Source of the DNA: Aphelenchoides besseyi
Taxonomy: Eukaryota; Nematoda; Chromadorea; Rhabditida; Aphelenchoididae
DNA length: 64,000 nt
Assembly (NCBI GenBank): GCA_024699855.1
Contig: JAMPIQ010000002.1
Span: forward strand, 1,860,001 to 1,924,000
Reading direction: 5' to 3'
Part shown: piece by piece, positions 1 through 11,182 of the stretch
Layout: the number at the start of each line of letters is the position of its first letter
Position numbering within the stretch: position 1 is the first letter of the stretch
Position numbers and translations under genes: made by a program
Notes under the pieces: generated by a model
The model's input: only the letters and a program-made list of their open reading frames with translations
Told to the model about the DNA's origin: nothing
Database searches by the model: none

Positions 1-303
1 GACACAGCTGTTTCTTTGCGAGTGCAAGAAACAGAGGAGTTGGAGTCCATTTGAGTGAGAAGTGAAGACACACACATCCAATCTGATTTATAACCGTGCA
101 GTTTCAAAAGCTAATTCGGGTGTTTAGCTACGATGTTATTAGCTGATTGTTTTCGCGGAATAAGTTTGCTAAACGGCGATTGTTATCGATGGAAGTGAAT
201 TGCACTTTAAATGAGAACTCGGACGAGATCATTGAACTCGAAGGTAGTCAGTTGTTATTGTGAACCCGTTTATTTGTTATGGCACTGAAGAGCTGCGAAT
301 AAG
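1..303. other. No gene seen
   Basis: I see no open frame, repeat or RNA signal here. It lies 3' of the minus-strand fucosyltransferase gene. Confidence 0.4.
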
Positions 304-1798
304 TCACGAGTTAGTTTGTCGTTTGATGAGGCGTGGAACAAAATCGAAGTCACAGAGGCGTTTCGGTGAATAGAAATCAGCCATGTTCTTGTACGCTGAT
401 ACGCGTTCCGGTTCATACAACTTGCCACAGGCTCTGCAAAGAGCTCTATAGATGGGGTTCGGAGATTGCCGTTCGTAGTGTCGAGTCCATTCGAAGTATT
501 TCAGATACTCGTCTTTGTTGTTCATCAGAAACTCCAAGTGTTCTGTCAGAGCGTCCATTGAACTACAAGAACGATCATTGAATGGCTGTTTGAGGTCACT
601 TACTCGAATTGATCGACTGCAATAAACGATCCTTCGGGCACTAAATTGACATAATCGGATTTGCGTAGAACTATTGGGACGATGAGTTTCTTGAAACGAT
701 AGAACTTCTCAGTCACATAGCCATCACAAACGGCGTTCTCGAAAGCAAAATAGAAGTGATAGTCACGAGTCTTGTTGACCTCGCAGTTCTCTTTATTACA
801 CTCCTTGTAACACTTTCCGAACAAATCGACCAGCTTCGGATGACGTCTGAAAAGAAGGTGAATGTGATCAGATGGAACTCACTTCTGGAGAGCACTCAAA
901 TAGACTTCTCGTTTGCTGTTTGTGTTGCAGTGTGAGATCAATGCAAATGCTGGTTTTGTTTTCGACATGACCGTTGACTTCACTTTCTCCCACTCGGCTT
1001 CTTCGTTTGTCTGAAACCTGTGAAGATAGTCAATGAACAGTTTTACCTGATGCTCAGATCGATTAGGACGACCGAAATAACCCATTTCTTTCGGAACCAA
1101 CTCATCGTATCCCGATTGAATATCAGCACCAGGAAACCAACCGATTGTATAGTTTATTTGAAATGGTGGCAACCTGAAGTCTAATGTGAGGACTGACTGT
1201 TCCGACTGACCATTTGAAGTTCTGCATGTACGCTTGACCGGGAGCTTCTCTGAAGAGCAGGAAGATTGTCTGATTGGATGAATAGCGTTTTGGTTGATCT
1301 GAAATCAACAGGTTGAGAGTCTTGTTTGTAGTCCTCACTTTTCTGTATTTCACTCGGTTGCAGAAAAACACCATCGGATTGAGGTAGAAGCTTCCGGTCC
1401 ATTGTGTAGTCACAGCGAAATGGACAGTTGGAGTTGATCGTTTGGTTGAGTGTTTGATCGTGTCTCTTGGGGTCTTTGTCTCGAGTTGCTCTTGTCATCA
1501 CGAGCATTCGTTTGATTGTGTTGGATGAAGACGGTGATTCAGATTGCGGGTTTTGGACTTTCAAGGTCTGTTCTTTTAGGTCCCGATATCGTTGAGCAAT
1601 AGAAGAGCCTTGGTTTGTGGCTACAAGAGTGTTTCCTGCTTTCGGAGTGTCATTACGAGCAAGCAGTTGAAATGCGGAGGTTCTGGTCATCAGAGAAGAA
1701 ACAAGTCCCGAGTTGTAGTTGCTGTCAAGAACAAAGAAACCGAAGAGCAGAAGAATCACGACAAGAAAAGCAACGATTTTGGGTCGAAGTCCATGCAT
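304..1798 (-). CDS. Alpha-1,3-fucosyltransferase-like type II membrane protein (GT10)
   Basis: Six exons: 1798..1339, 1298..1211, 1173..1047, 1010..883, 846..604 and 562..304. All join in phase to give 434 aa. The start follows an unpaired acceptor (TTTCAG), which suggests trans-splicing. The N-terminus is a signal anchor (VAFLVVILLLFGFFVL), as in Golgi type II enzymes. GT10 hallmarks follow in order: INYTIGWFPGADI (acceptor-side FNWTxxYRxDSDI motif), then SHCNTNSKREVYLSAL, then FAFENAVCDGYVTEKFYR in the GDP-fucose binding domain, then a tail with YFEW and paired cysteines. The family transfers fucose from GDP-fucose to N-glycan cores or Lewis-type antennae in the Golgi. Linkage and acceptor cannot be read from sequence. 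A second GT10 gene lies at 58883..60166. Confidence 0.9.
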
Positions 1799-2487
1799 CA
1801 GCAGTCTGAAAGTGTCCGTCAAATTACTCGACAATTCTCACGATCGCAATGAAAATTGATGCTCGAATCGATGTTTTCTGTTTGTTCAAACCAAACAACT
1901 AAAAGACACGTCGAGGGACCACACCCACAGCAGACAACCGGGAATCAACGGTTATGGAGAAGTGTTGAAGTTCTCGCAACATCCGGCCTATCAGAACCGT
2001 TCGTTTACTTAGTAGTCGTGTTTATCAAATCAAGAGCAGAAGTTGAACTCGTCATTCTGATCGACAGTTGGAATGATGAAGATGTTTAGATTGACCATAC
2101 GATTCTTTGAGTGAAAATGAGTTTGTCTGCGAACAAACTTCTGCTCAAACATTCGGATGCTCAGCGATAAACTTGTCATTTCATTCCGCTATTTCCTGAG
2201 CATTTTCGCTGATAAGAACTTGATTGTGTGTAAGTCGCTGCATTTGACAAGATCGGAGGTTGTCGAGTGTTTGATTGCTCAGAGACCTTGACACGGAATC
2301 TGAGGTTGTCTTAACAAAGAAATTGAATCAGAAGTGAAATTAGACTGCTCTTTCCAGGAGGTTGCACTTTTGATTTGTAAGTCTTAGTCACTTTTTGTGT
2401 CCGATAGAAAGATGATTAATCGCAAGAATGACGGTCGTGTGCTTACAAGAAGCCTTTGAACTCATTTCTTTACGATCTTCAGCCACG
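1799..2487. other. Intergenic, nothing recognised
   Basis: Between the divergent fucosyltransferase and DM genes. Probably holds both promoters. No motif or repeat stood out. Confidence 0.4.
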
Positions 2488-2826
2488 ATGTTCAGGAGCT
2501 TTGAGTTCGCTGTCAGTGAGTTGAACTTCTATCCATTCTTATGCTGTTTAGTTGATGGGGCCCAGAAACGTGTTTATTTCTGTCAACGTTGTTTGAATCA
2601 CGGTCGAGCAGAACTGCGTAGAAACCACAAATCGAACTGTTCATACGCTCATTGTCGTTGTGCGGAGTGTTTCTTGGTGGAACGAAGACGCGAGTTGAAT
2701 ACCCGACTGCACAGTTTGGAGACCAGCAACGATCTCGAAGAGCATTCTGGAAGATGTGTGGTTGATGCGCAGAGTTCGAGTGGCTTTCAACTACTCCAAC
2801 ACCAACGACTCAAAGGCGGTAAGTGA
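2488..2826 (+). CDS. DM-domain (doublesex/mab-3 type) protein
   Basis: Exon 1 (2488..2515) is joined over a 36-base intron to an exon starting at 2552. The DM zinc module follows at once: CQRCLNHG, then RRNHKSNC, then CRCAECFLVERRRELNTRL. It holds the intertwined CCHC/HCCC ligands and the basic recognition tail of DM factors, which bind DNA in the minor groove and usually act in sexual differentiation. The frame reaches a stop at 2824-2826. A good donor (GGTAAGTG) at 2820 could instead splice to further exons that I could not identify. The short exon before the DM exon matches the layout of the two other DM genes here (32729..33534, 34445..35077). The 3' end is uncertain. Confidence 0.8.
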   Translation: MFRSFEFAVSELNFYPFLCCLVDGAQKRVYFCQRCLNHGRAELRRNHKSNCSYAHCRCAECFLVERRRELNTRLHSLETSNDLEEHSGRCVVDAQSSSGFQLLQHQRLKGGK

Positions 2827-3942
2827 ACTGAGAAGCAGGTTGGTTGGCAAGAGCATTGCAAGCTTCAAAATTGGGACCAGCATTTCAAACATACGGTTGA
2901 AATAAGTACAGACCTCAACCATTGAGCGTGCGTTCTTGTAATATTCAATACGACTATTAACAAGTCAAAGAAACAACTATGAAACAGCAGCTGAACTCAA
3001 TTGGATTCAGAAGACCACTACTTTTTCGAACAGGTGAGTTTACTTGGGTTTTGCCTTCAACCCAACTCTTTTGAAGAATTCGAATCCAACAACTCTAACA
3101 GACCACGGTCAATTTGACGGCATTTGAAACACGTCCAATCGGTGACTACAGAGTCTGGTTCGAACTCTTTTAACCGAGACAGTCGAAGAGCACTAGTTGC
3201 TCTGTCTATTCCTCCGGTTATCACTTCAATTTTGTCTTTTCTTTACATTCTTTTCTCAATCACTCATTGTCTTGAATGGGAATTGCCGACTTGTTTTGCT
3301 CAGTTCTGTACACTTCAGCCTCTTTGTTCAACTCACTGATCACAGGCGCTCCTATTCGAAACTTTCGAAGAACAACCTTCCGGTACTTCGGATTGACCGA
3401 TGGACAGAATGCGAGCACAGGAGCTAGAAGCCATCCAACAGCTCAGATCGCAGATCAACACTCGTAGTCTGTTTAGCGGATTGCTGAACAAACTCAAAAG
3501 CTGTCGATTGAGCGCAAGGAACCGAGTACTCGGAAGCCATTCACGACCAACAGCTTCGTTCACATTCCTTTGCATTGAACTCTGTTCGTCCGGCAGCCGA
3601 TCATTCGGTGCAGTCTGTCCAGCGATCTTGTTGTTTTTACACGATTTCCCGCTTCCTTTTGCGCTTCTTTTCGTTTGCAACCGAAACAAAAATCGCGATC
3701 AGCTCGCTCATCTCTCGTCGTTCTGGCGACCTCCGTTGAACTTCGTGTTGCTTTTTTGACAACAAACTTTCTCTGCTCGTCGATCGTTTATCCAAAGTCC
3801 CAAATCGTCGCAATCACTCAATGAGATCTCCAATTCAACTGAGTAAGTTCGTCAATTCACCTCTCTGATGGCCACAAGAACTCGTTTCCATTTGCTTTTA
3901 ACTTCGTTCTCGTCACATTGACCGCAAATTCTCTCAATCGGC
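2827..3942. other. Intergenic, no supported gene
   Basis: Contains several open stretches on both strands (for example 3400-3640) but none with a recognisable domain, consistent codon bias or clear splice pairing. It may hold 3' exons of the DM gene. Confidence 0.3.
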
Positions 3943-4599
3943 ATGTCGAACGACAAACATCAGGATTTCTCGATTGCCGATTTTATCTCGTCCGAATCAA
4001 ACAAAGAAAATGAAGGAACCGTTCAACAGAAGAAGCCAACAAAACCGAATTCAGAAGAACAACCAGTGGTAGGTCGAGCGCTTCATTCCGTCCATTGTTT
4101 CGTCTTTTAGGACTTCTGTGCTTTTTGCAACAAGAGAACTAATCAAGACCTACTGTTCCACATCGTTCATGAGCACGGAACCTACCGAACGGTTCTTGGA
4201 CGTCTAGTTTTTCTCTGCGGCTTTTGCAACTTCCGTTCGTTTTCACCCCAGCAACGTTTTATACATCTTTCTACGAGCCATCGATCTGTTCTGCCAACAG
4301 ATAAGCATACTCGTGATATGTACTCGGTAATCTCTCATTTTGTCTACTCGCTGTTCACTATTTCGTTTCAGTATCATTGTCATTTGTGTCCGGAGAGTCG
4401 CAACAATGGTGTAAGTCTGCTGCACCATTTCTGGACAGGACATCCGGACGCTGAGCTTCCAGTCGAGGAGTCGGAAACTGACCCGTTACTTGAACAAGAG
4501 CGAAAGATTGCGAACCTAACTGGTCAAATTCGTTCAATTTCGCACGACTTATTTCCGCTTCTTTCCCGAATCGAAAGTCTAACAAAATGTCACAAATGA
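3943..4599 (+). CDS. Small protein with three atypical C2H2-type zinc modules
   Basis: Three exons (3943..4068, 4111..4326, 4372..4599), all phase 0, give 189 aa. After an acidic/basic start come three Cys-x2-Cys...His modules: CAFCNKRTNQ...HIVHEH, CGFCNFRSFS...HLSTSH, and CHLCPESRNN...HHFWTGH. The C-terminal 45 residues are acidic then helical. The modules are spaced like degenerate C2H2 fingers, so nucleic-acid or protein binding is plausible, but I recognise no named family. Each short intron falls between modules. Confidence 0.75.
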
Positions 4600-4831
4600 T
4601 GAAATCGATTGGGCGATTAAGACAATCACTTCACTGGTATGAGGTTCTGTAGGCGGGCACCAGCTTCATTGGTGCTAATTTTTAAAACTTTCCTCTTCAA
4701 ATGTTCGTTAACCGAAATGTGGTCAATTTTATTGGTTGCTCTAAGCAACAATTTGCTAAATAAACAGTTTACAACTTTGTTTTTGGTTCATTTAATAGTT
4801 TTCAAGAGAATTCATATAATTAATGCAGAGC

Positions 4832-5633
4832 CTACCATTGGCAAATGAACTCTCGTATGCATTCGGATGTGGCGGAATTGAAGAGAAAGAAGTGTATCAA
4901 ATCGGGTCGTTGTTCCACAACGAGTATCGAGTATGAATCGGTGGTTAGAAAGCCGGCGACAACATCGATTACGTTCACTGGTTGGCCATTTATGACCGGT
5001 GGATTTCGAATTCGAATGTCGATTTGACACAGCGGTGAAAGTTGATGTTCGAGTTCTAAATCAGAACTTACAATCGGAATCGTTGTTTGAACTCACGAAT
5101 CAACAAGGCGTATTGATCAATTTCCAATCCCTCAATGTCGACAAGAAGAATATTGATCAGCTCCTTTCGATCGTCGATTTGAGTCCATTGATTGTTCGCA
5201 ATAGAAGTGGAATTCAAGGCGATGACGTTGCATTGCGAGTACTCGGACCAAACAGTTTTGTTCTTCGTTCCAAGCATGTAAATTTGACATTCAGTGGCAG
5301 AATTGAGTGAATGGAAGTGCAGAAGCGGATCACTTTTGTTGTGAGAAACCACCTCGACCAACAGATTCTCTTGAATTGACGTGAAGCTCTAATATCAAAG
5401 ACTAACGTTAAATTAAACAAAGAACCTACCCAACTTTTGTGGTCGTCGTTTTTGCTTCTTTTCCACCACTCATTCAAACTTTCGCGTTGTAAACGACGCA
5501 TTTGGTCCAATCCACTGGTCATTCTCGAACATTCAACGGAGCGGTGAGTTTCAGCCGGGAACCAGAAGAGAAGAAACAACGAGAAGATGGCGAACAAACA
5601 AATAGTTCCAAGCACAAGAGAACGAATCATCAC
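4832..5633 (-). CDS. FkbM/Methyltransf_21-like type II membrane protein
   Basis: Exons 5633..5430, 5388..5097 and 5055..4832 join in phase (239 aa). A signal anchor at residues 5-27 is followed by a short stem. The C-terminal half aligns by eye with the FkbM-type protein at 57328..58428: a VDIEGLE motif, 25 residues to CQIDIRI (CQLNAEV in the other), and a shared ending (NSATSECIREF against NVVDEECIRKF). The family is SAM-dependent-methyltransferase-like. However, the N-terminal SAM-binding region here is shortened and lacks an obvious glycine-rich loop, so activity is doubtful. Substrate unknown; a secretory-pathway location is inferred from the anchor. Confidence 0.7.
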
Positions 5634-5985
5634 TCAAAACTCGAGTTCAAATTAACGTGAGAACCTATAAAACGCAGACCAGAACTAGAAAGCCAGAGCT
5701 TTATCTTGAAATCTTCGTCAGCAGATAAGTTGAATTTGCAGAACAAAATCTAAACTTGTTTGTGCTTTCAATTCTTTGAACTAAAACTGGAGTAGCAGTT
5801 CGGAACGCGAACTGCATCTATAGAACTCCCGGAAACAGTTAAGACTTCGTTGTAAGAAGGAAAAACAAAAGCCCGTTACACGACTTGTTCGTTGGTTATG
5901 TGCTTTGAAGACCATCATTCGAACTAACCATCACGGTCAATTGATCGTTACAGCAAAGATCTACACCGGCAATCGTTAAGAGTGA
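5634..5985. other. Intergenic, nothing recognised
   Basis: Upstream of the FkbM-like gene and the tRNA. No feature seen beyond ordinary AT-rich sequence. Confidence 0.4.
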
Positions 5986-6057
5986 GCCAACTTAGCTCAG
6001 CGGTAGAGCGTTGGACTTTTAATCCATTGGTCGCGGGTTCGATCCCCGTAGTTGGCT
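5986..6057 (+). tRNA. tRNA-Lys (UUU)
   Basis: A 72-nt cloverleaf: acceptor GCCAACT pairs with AGTTGGC, A box TTAGCTCAGCGG, anticodon loop CTTTTAA (anticodon TTT), B box GGTTCGATCCC. No intron. The outermost pair of the anticodon stem is T-T. Confidence 0.93.
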
Positions 6058-6199
6058 ATCAATTTTTGTAGTTCATTGTTATCTTGTTTTGAATTTAGTG
6101 ATTAGTGTCTTTCTTAAAGATTCGTTTACCTCATTCCTTTTAGATGATCCCAAAAGCTTGGTTGTTGTTTGGTTAACACAGAAGACCAGACGATTTTGG

Positions 6200-6470
6200 C
6201 GTTATGACGATCTCTTCGCCGCCCCGAACGCAACAGCGTGGAAAGACCAAGACACCAGTCTGCGAGGATGCGTTTTCCCATTCACTGTGCGGGTTTCCTA
6301 ATCAACGCGGTCTATTTTCCCACAGCTCGCACATTTTCCGATCAGTGCGCCCGTCTTCCCAAGTAGCTCGTGCACTTTCGCGTTCGGTTCGCGTGTTTCC
6401 TAATTGATGGGGCGTGGTCTTCCACTCAACTCGCGCATTTTCCCTAACAGTTCGGCTTCTAATCGGTCGG
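6200..6470 (+). repeat. Degenerate short tandem repeat upstream of the Argonaute gene
   Basis: A run of related 20-30 base units built on a pattern like CGCG(T)TTTTCC-x2-4-AGCTCG, for example GCGTTTTCCCATTCACTG, GCACATTTTCCGATCAGTG and GCGCATTTTCCCTAACAG. Units are diverged and of uneven length, so this is an old minisatellite-like tract or a clustered binding site rather than a fresh array. Confidence 0.45.
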
Positions 6471-6556
6471 TTGGTTTCTCACCGTCTCGATTGGCTTTCC
6501 CAACCTTTTCAGCGTGTTTTTGTTTCTTTGAAACATTTTTGATCGTTTCAGAAAAA

Positions 6557-8974
6557 ATGACTGGCCAAGCGGCCGAGAGCATCGGATTGGGGCAAGTGAA
6601 AGAGCCCCATATTTATTATGGAAACAACGAGGGATACTTCTACATCCCTCATCGGCTCAAGAACGCCTACTGCGTCACGGTGGGACCAGTCCCGCCGCTT
6701 CCCAATCCCAAAGAACAGATCGATGAGACCTGCGAATCGATGCTGGAGTAAGTATCAAGTTTTCCATTTGATTTTTTTGTCTTTTAGGAAGTTCCAGGTG
6801 GTGATGCAGCAGAGATTCTGCCAGAAGGGAATGGGCCTGCCGCCTGGATTTACGCACTTTCGAGTGTCGAAAGAAGATCGGTCGGCGGTGGAGGCCATCT
6901 TCGTCGCGGCAAAAGAAGACAAAAGATGCGAACTGGTCTTCATTTTGTCCAGTGGCTTCGACTCGTATCACGGTATGTTAAATGGAAAAACAACTGAACC
7001 GATTTGCAGGTTGGATCAAAAAAATGGAGCAGAAGTACGACGTTGTGACCGTTCACATCACATTCGCAACAGTAATGCGAATGTTCGAGTTCGAGAAACC
7101 GTCGCACAGTCAAACTCCGGATGATGCGCATTCATTCGATGAATATTTTATGGAAGAAGATGACGTCGATGAAGACGATCCGGAAGCAGCACTCAAAGCC
7201 CCAAATCGGTTCGTTCGCTCGGTGGTTCGGAAGATCAACGCGAAACTCGGAGGTCTCAACTATCGTGTTGTCTGCGACAAAGACTCGAATCGGTAGGTTG
7301 ATCGCTATTCGTAAGTTGGTTTTGAGTTTCAGTTCATTCGGAGGTCGTGAGCTGTACGTTGGAATCAATTTGAAGTTCTACGCAATCAAACCGGAACAAA
7401 TAAACGGCGGAAGGTGTTCGCTCGGCGACACGATTGCGGTCCTCGGTTATGCAGCCAACGATACCTTCGAATCGAGTGCATTCACCGGCAACTACAAGTA
7501 CGCGAACAAAGAGCCCAAACAGATTCTGAATGCAATCATGGGGATCCTTCGAGACGTTGTTAGTCGTTTTCGGGAGGAACGACGAAACAATCCAACGGCC
7601 GTTTACGTGTTCACTTCTGTTTACAACATCCAAAAATTCTATGCAGTGAGTTCGCCTACTATTGAATTTGATTGGAATTTTGAGTTTCAGTTGCGATCAT
7701 CCGAAAATTGGGAACTGCGACGGTATGTCAGAGACACGTTGCAGGTGAATGCTCCAACTCACTTTGTTTCCGTCGAGCGATCTTTGGATTGCATTGAGAT
7801 GGTTGATGGGAAGCCGGATGTTGGGACGGTTCTCTCGTTCGAGTCGATCAATCCGGCAATCTACGAACTGTCGATGATCAGCCACTTGGTTAAAGTTCAG
7901 AAGACAAAGAGAAGGGCCGCCCGGAAAGTCTCCTATCGCTTCTACATGCAAACCAAACGCAACAAGGACGATCAAGAAGAAACCCCACGCCAACAACCGA
8001 AGAAGACTGGAACCAATTTTATTCCCGTTGGTAGACTCGATTTAGACGGTGAGTTCACAAGTGTCTTCATAGATTGATGTTGTTTTTAGAAAAAGACGAG
8101 AATCAGAATGTACCACGTGGTTTTGGACTGAACAGAAACAAATTGATTCTAGGTCAGTTCAGAAGTTATCGACATTAAGTTGACCTCGACATTTCAGCTT
8201 CCCACGCAGCTATCATCGAAGATCAGTGCGAAGCTGCCGAGAAACCAAAGGCTGTCAGTGGTCTTATGTTTGGTGGCAAATCGGTCGGAGGTTAGAAAGC
8301 GTTTTCATAAACTAACCACCACCAACTTATTTCAGCTGCTAAACCAGTGGACGAAAAATGTAAGTTTACAACTTATATTACTCACATGTTCGTTTTCCAG
8401 CTTCTGATTCAACGACTGAACAAAAATCCGTCCAACCGACAAGAAAATTCGGAACTCGGCCGTTTGGAGGTTCGTTGCAATAAAATATTAGTGATCGTGA
8501 ACGTGTTTAAGGTGCACGCAAATTCATTTCGAAGAAAGTAGATGGAGACGGCGGTAGGTTCTTTAGTTTTTGTTCCTTAACCACATTTGTTGTTTAGATT
8601 CAGAATCCACACAGTCTGAAGACGGGAAACCGAGAAGAACACCCGTGAACTTCAAGACACAAATGGATGACTGTGAGTGGGACAACATTGAGTGTTTGCC
8701 GTGGAAGATGTTCGCTCTTTCTCATTGTCATCAGCTCATCAACAAAGGAACCCGGTTGCCGTCTCCGGTCTTTGTTTCATCCGAAATGGCCAAGCGCGGG
8801 CACATGATGCTACGTCAGTCATTGTAAGTCCATTCATGGCTTTCACTCGATTAACGAATGATTTTCAGAAACGATACCAAACTACTGGAAGGAGACAAGA
8901 ACCAAGTCTCGGACAATCTGCACAAATTAACTTATTCGGACAAGAATCTTCGTGAAACTCGTTTTAATGCATGA
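6557..8974 (+). CDS. Short Argonaute: MID-PIWI protein, predicted slicer-dead, with internal insertion
   Basis: Twelve exons (6557..6747, 6788..6972, 7010..7292, 7333..7645, 7691..8048, 8090..8152, 8198..8290, 8336..8359, 8401..8469, 8512..8553, 8598..8823, 8869..8974) join in phase to 650 aa. The start follows an unpaired TTTCAG acceptor, and no N or PAZ domain is visible upstream. A MID-like part leads to the PIWI landmark KINAKLGGLNY, then YVGINLKFY where Ago has GxDVTH (Asp to Asn, about residue 232), FTSVYNIQKF where Ago has YRDGVSEGQF (second Asp lost, about 315), then GTVLSFESINPAIYELSMISH, and near the end SPVFVSSEMAKRG where Ago has PxYYAHLVAFR (His to Ser, about 601). About 150 polar residues (roughly 413-560), spread over six short exons, interrupt PIWI before PWKMFALSHCHQL. 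Likely a non-slicing small-RNA-binding protein akin to worm-specific Argonautes; the role is inferred. Confidence 0.85.
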
Positions 8975-9044
8975 AATCACAATATTATTTAATCGCAATT
9001 ATAATTTGAACGAATAAAATTCTCAACCGCACATTCGATCAAAT

Positions 9045-10603
9045 TCAATGACAACGTTCTTTCATCTCCAAAATGATCTCATCGCTGCTGATTCCGTGCT
9101 CGCATAAATTGACGAGTGGACGAGTGAACTCGTGAACGAACGGCGATCTGATGTAACGTGGACATTCACGAGCAAATGTCTTCATAACCTCGTGATGGCA
9201 ATCCACAGCTGTGATTCCCAATGGAGGGCTGTTGCTCAGTTTCTCGTGTATCTTATTGTCGTTGGAGTTCACTAGGCGATTTAACATCTTCAGTCTCATT
9301 GCTCGCATTTCATCTCGTTCCTGGAAATATTGTTGTTAAGGTTATGATTTTCATCTTACTAATTCCATGGCTTTCAATTGTTTTTCCAACTCGGCGATCA
9401 CTTCCAATGAGTCGGCTTTGGCCAATCGTTGTTTTAGTAACAAATACGAAGCGATTGGAGCAATGGGAATTGGTTCTTCGTCATTAGAACTATCGATTTC
9501 AACCGATTCCGCGTTTTTCGATTTGTTCAAAAGTTTGTTCGGACCTTGGAAGTAAGCTGTGGGTTCCGATGAAACTGCAATACTTCCGTACTTCGAAACT
9601 TTGCTGTGCAAAACCATTGAACGCATATGCTCGTATTGTTCTTCCATTGTTTCAAGTTGAGGATTATTCTAAAACAGTTTGACTTCAAAATAAGATCTAA
9701 GAACTAACATGAGTGTCGTCATTAACGATAGCAGCACCCATTTCTGTGTTTAAACAAAAGAAATTGTCATTGTAATCTATACAATCGTTGGCTTTTGCAG
9801 TTTCATGGGGACTTGCAGCTGTTATTCCAAAAACTATTCTTCAAGATTAACAAAATCATACAAACAAACTCACTGTTTCCATCTTCCTTCAGAAAATTTT
9901 CGAACATCGAACCGCTCAAACAAGCCATAATGTAGTAGGAAAGCTGATTGAACTTCTTATCATGTTGCATTGAGACTAAAGTGGAATTCAACTCTTTCGC
10001 TGTTAGCAAGTCTTTAGGCATCACCAACACTCCGTCATCGCCGTGCCCTCCATGATATATGAAAATGCGATCCGATTTTGTCCTGCATATTCTGTGTTTA
10101 TAGCAATCTCTAACTAACTTTACGTTTTCAGAACTCGTCTCGTACAGCTCGTGCAATTCAAGGCTTCTTCGTCTCCTTTGATCACAGCCAAGAAGTTTGT
10201 TGAATTCACGTCGTCACCGCGGTAGTCTATCTTGAGTCCCGGATGCCAATTGGTCGTAAAGTTTTTGTCGTCGTAGAGTGAATCTTGTGGTTGAGTGTAG
10301 TTGGCTTGACGGGATTCATCGACAAAGAATGTAATAATGTTGTCCGTTGGAATACCTTTTTCAATCAGCAAATGGTATAAATGTGCAATCTCTGCCTAAA
10401 ATCAAGGTTTCTAGATTGCATTGTTGCGTTCGATATACCTCAACCGGATAAGTCAACATGCAGTTTGGATAACACGAAATAGCCGAGACGAGTACCACAT
10501 GCGTTTTGGAAGGATCAGCTCCTTCAATAACTTCCGAATTCCACGGAGCTGCCGAGATGCTCGCCGCTCCAATTGCTAACAACAAATACAAAGAAGGACT
10601 CAT
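9045..10603 (-). CDS. Legumain (asparaginyl endopeptidase, C13)
   Basis: Six exons (10603..10439, 10395..10124, 10082..9874, 9833..9709, 9668..9360, 9320..9045) join in phase to 451 aa, the usual legumain length. A signal peptide comes first (MSPSLYLLLAIGAASISA). The caspase-fold core follows: NFLAVIKGDEEA, catalytic His in YHGGHGDDG, catalytic Cys in YIMACLSGSM, then GITAASPHE. The C-terminal LSAM-like prodomain is intact (DCHHEVMKTF, VNLCEHGISSDEI, final Cys). The family is a lysosomal/acid protease cleaving after Asn and activates itself by removing the prodomain. Unusual points: the glutamates flanking the catalytic Cys in EACES are Met and Leu, and the DHG of the His motif reads GHG. The linker (about residues 240-300) is Lys/Ser-rich. 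Confidence 0.9.
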
Positions 10604-11182
10604 CTTCCGAATCGCAGTATTGGTATTTGTTCCATCACTCTATTTCTTTTTATTGGATTCAGTTAAGATCAACAACAATACACGTAGTGGTGACCTTAAT
10701 TCGTGACATTACAAGTGTTCAGAGCGTTGGCGAGATAACAAAAGTCAAAAATGTTTTGTTTACGTAATTTGAATGTCGATTTGGTCTTCAGAAGGCGTTG
10801 ACATTACACAAAATTACACTAATGAAAGTGCGTATTGAACGTAGAAACTTTCAGAAAGGCTACGACGATCTTATGTCGAAGTTAAACGTCGAAGCAATTT
10901 CCTGTTGTCTTCTCTGGTCAACTTCAATCACAATCTGCACAGTGGTCGTCATTTCGCTCAACCCATTTGGAATATCATGCGCTACTGACAATTCAATTAA
11001 TATTGAACGACACTTCTACGTCGATTTTAAACGTTTTGTTGTTGAGCTCTGAACTTCCATTTCAAAGAAGCAGAGTAGAAATATCGGTTTTATAGGCCGT
11101 GTAATACGAGTGGAGCCAGTTCGATTATCTCGACTACCTCTTCTGTAGAAACAATTTGACCAATGGACCCGGGGATATTGAA
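10604..11182. other. Intergenic, no supported gene
   Basis: One 84-codon open frame (10798..11052, plus) starts with a basic segment and then hydrophobic residues, but I see no family match, splice context or paralogue. Left unannotated. Confidence 0.35.

Noticed and set aside
3400..3759. 119-codon plus-strand frame
   Set aside because: No recognisable domain, overlaps a similar-sized minus-strand frame, and lacks splice signals linking it to the DM gene.
10798..11052. Possible small membrane protein gene
   Set aside because: Single hydrophobic stretch without paralogue, splice sites or family match.
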